This document shows, in pieces, positions 5,106 through 5,297 of a stretch of 5,297 nt of DNA (its first letter is position 1; every line of letters starts with the position of its first letter). A program made the position numbers and the translations under genes. The notes under the pieces are model-generated. The model searched no databases and had not been told where the DNA came from. It saw only the letters and a program-made list of their open reading frames with translations. This DNA is from Parvibaculum sp. (GTDB lineage Bacteria > Pseudomonadota > Alphaproteobacteria > Parvibaculales > Parvibaculaceae), in contig JACIYQ010000046.1 of NCBI GenBank assembly GCA_014359855.1, positions 1-5,297 of the forward strand, in the 5' to 3' direction.

Positions 5106-5297
5106 TTATTCGAGCGCCTGCGCCCGCATCTTCTGCACCCGCGCCACCGCAAAGCCCTCGTTGCGCGCCTCGTCGTAGCGCATGCCACGCGGCAGCGCGA
5201 AGTGATAGGCCTTGAGCGCGGCATCGTCGCTCTGGCGCATGAAGCGGTCGAGATCGAGGAACACGCAGGCCGTCTGCCGGTGGTTCGAGCGCGCGAG
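5106..5297 (-). CDS. Unidentified protein, C-terminal part (cut by window edge)
   Basis: The minus strand reads 63 codons in frame from the right edge to a TAA at 5108-5106. The visible sequence starts LARSNHRQTACVFLDLDRFM, continues RQSDDAALKAYHFALPRGMR and ends MRAQALE. Nearly all codons end in G or C, as in the other genes here, which supports real coding. I do not recognise the family. There is no hydrophobic segment; the tail is charged and probably helical. The gene converges on the hydroquinone reductase gene with 3 bp between the stops, so there is no room for a separate terminator between them. The missing N-terminal part lies beyond the window. Confidence 0.65.
   Translation of the reverse strand, partial: LARSNHRQTACVFLDLDRFMRQSDDAALKAYHFALPRGMRYDEARNEGFAVARVQKMRAQALE

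Noticed and set aside
5227..5260. FLDLDRF in the right-edge protein as a GGDEF-domain motif
   Set aside because: The following residues lack the rest of the GGDEF pattern (no ND..GH..GD, no GGDEF signature) and only about 50 residues remain to the stop.

Overview
The window looks like chromosomal DNA of a GC-rich alphaproteobacterium. The reasons are the strong G/C bias at third codon positions, a DUF4169-type small protein next to an AsmA-family gene, and protein variants of the kind common in Hyphomicrobiales and related orders. The genus cannot be fixed from the sequence. No tRNA, rRNA, CRISPR array, transposase or phage gene is visible.

Layout. (1) Positions 1-279, minus strand: the first 93 codons of an AsmA-family membrane-anchored protein, starting at TTG and running off the left edge. 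(2) Positions 414-638, plus strand: a 74-residue DUF4169 protein, followed by a doubtful small ORF (635-856) that overlaps its stop codon. (3) Positions 857-1008: non-coding, holding a 13-bp direct repeat, several GGGGAT/ATCCCC arms and a small hairpin. (4) Positions 1009-1476, minus strand: a C-terminal remnant of an FAD-linked D-lactate/glycolate-type dehydrogenase. It lacks the FAD-binding half and is judged a pseudogene. (5) Positions 1477-1589: a short non-coding stretch with an inverted repeat, possibly a dispersed intergenic repeat marking the breakpoint. (6) Positions 1590-2531, minus strand: a LysR-type regulator of the CrgA-like group. (7) Positions 2532-2653: the divergent control region, with TTGTTC/GAACAA half-sites and an ATCT-N8-AGAT inverted repeat. 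(8) Positions 2654-5102, plus strand: a three-gene putative operon of WrbA-type NAD(P)H:quinone oxidoreductase, pirin-family cupin and glutathionyl-hydroquinone reductase (YqjG/PcpF type). A GC-rich palindromic repeat lies between genes two and three. (9) Positions 5106-5297, minus strand: the C-terminal 63 residues of an unidentified protein whose stop lies 3 bp from the reductase stop.

How it works together. WrbA reduces quinones by two electrons. The hydroquinone reductase removes glutathione from glutathionyl-hydroquinones, which form when quinones react spontaneously with glutathione. Pirin homologues such as E. coli YhhW act on quercetin-type aromatics. The cluster therefore reads as a quinone/aromatic-electrophile detoxification unit, probably controlled by the divergent LysR regulator. 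This functional link is inferred from gene identities and layout. The individual families are well known, and I found no convincing wholly new system here.
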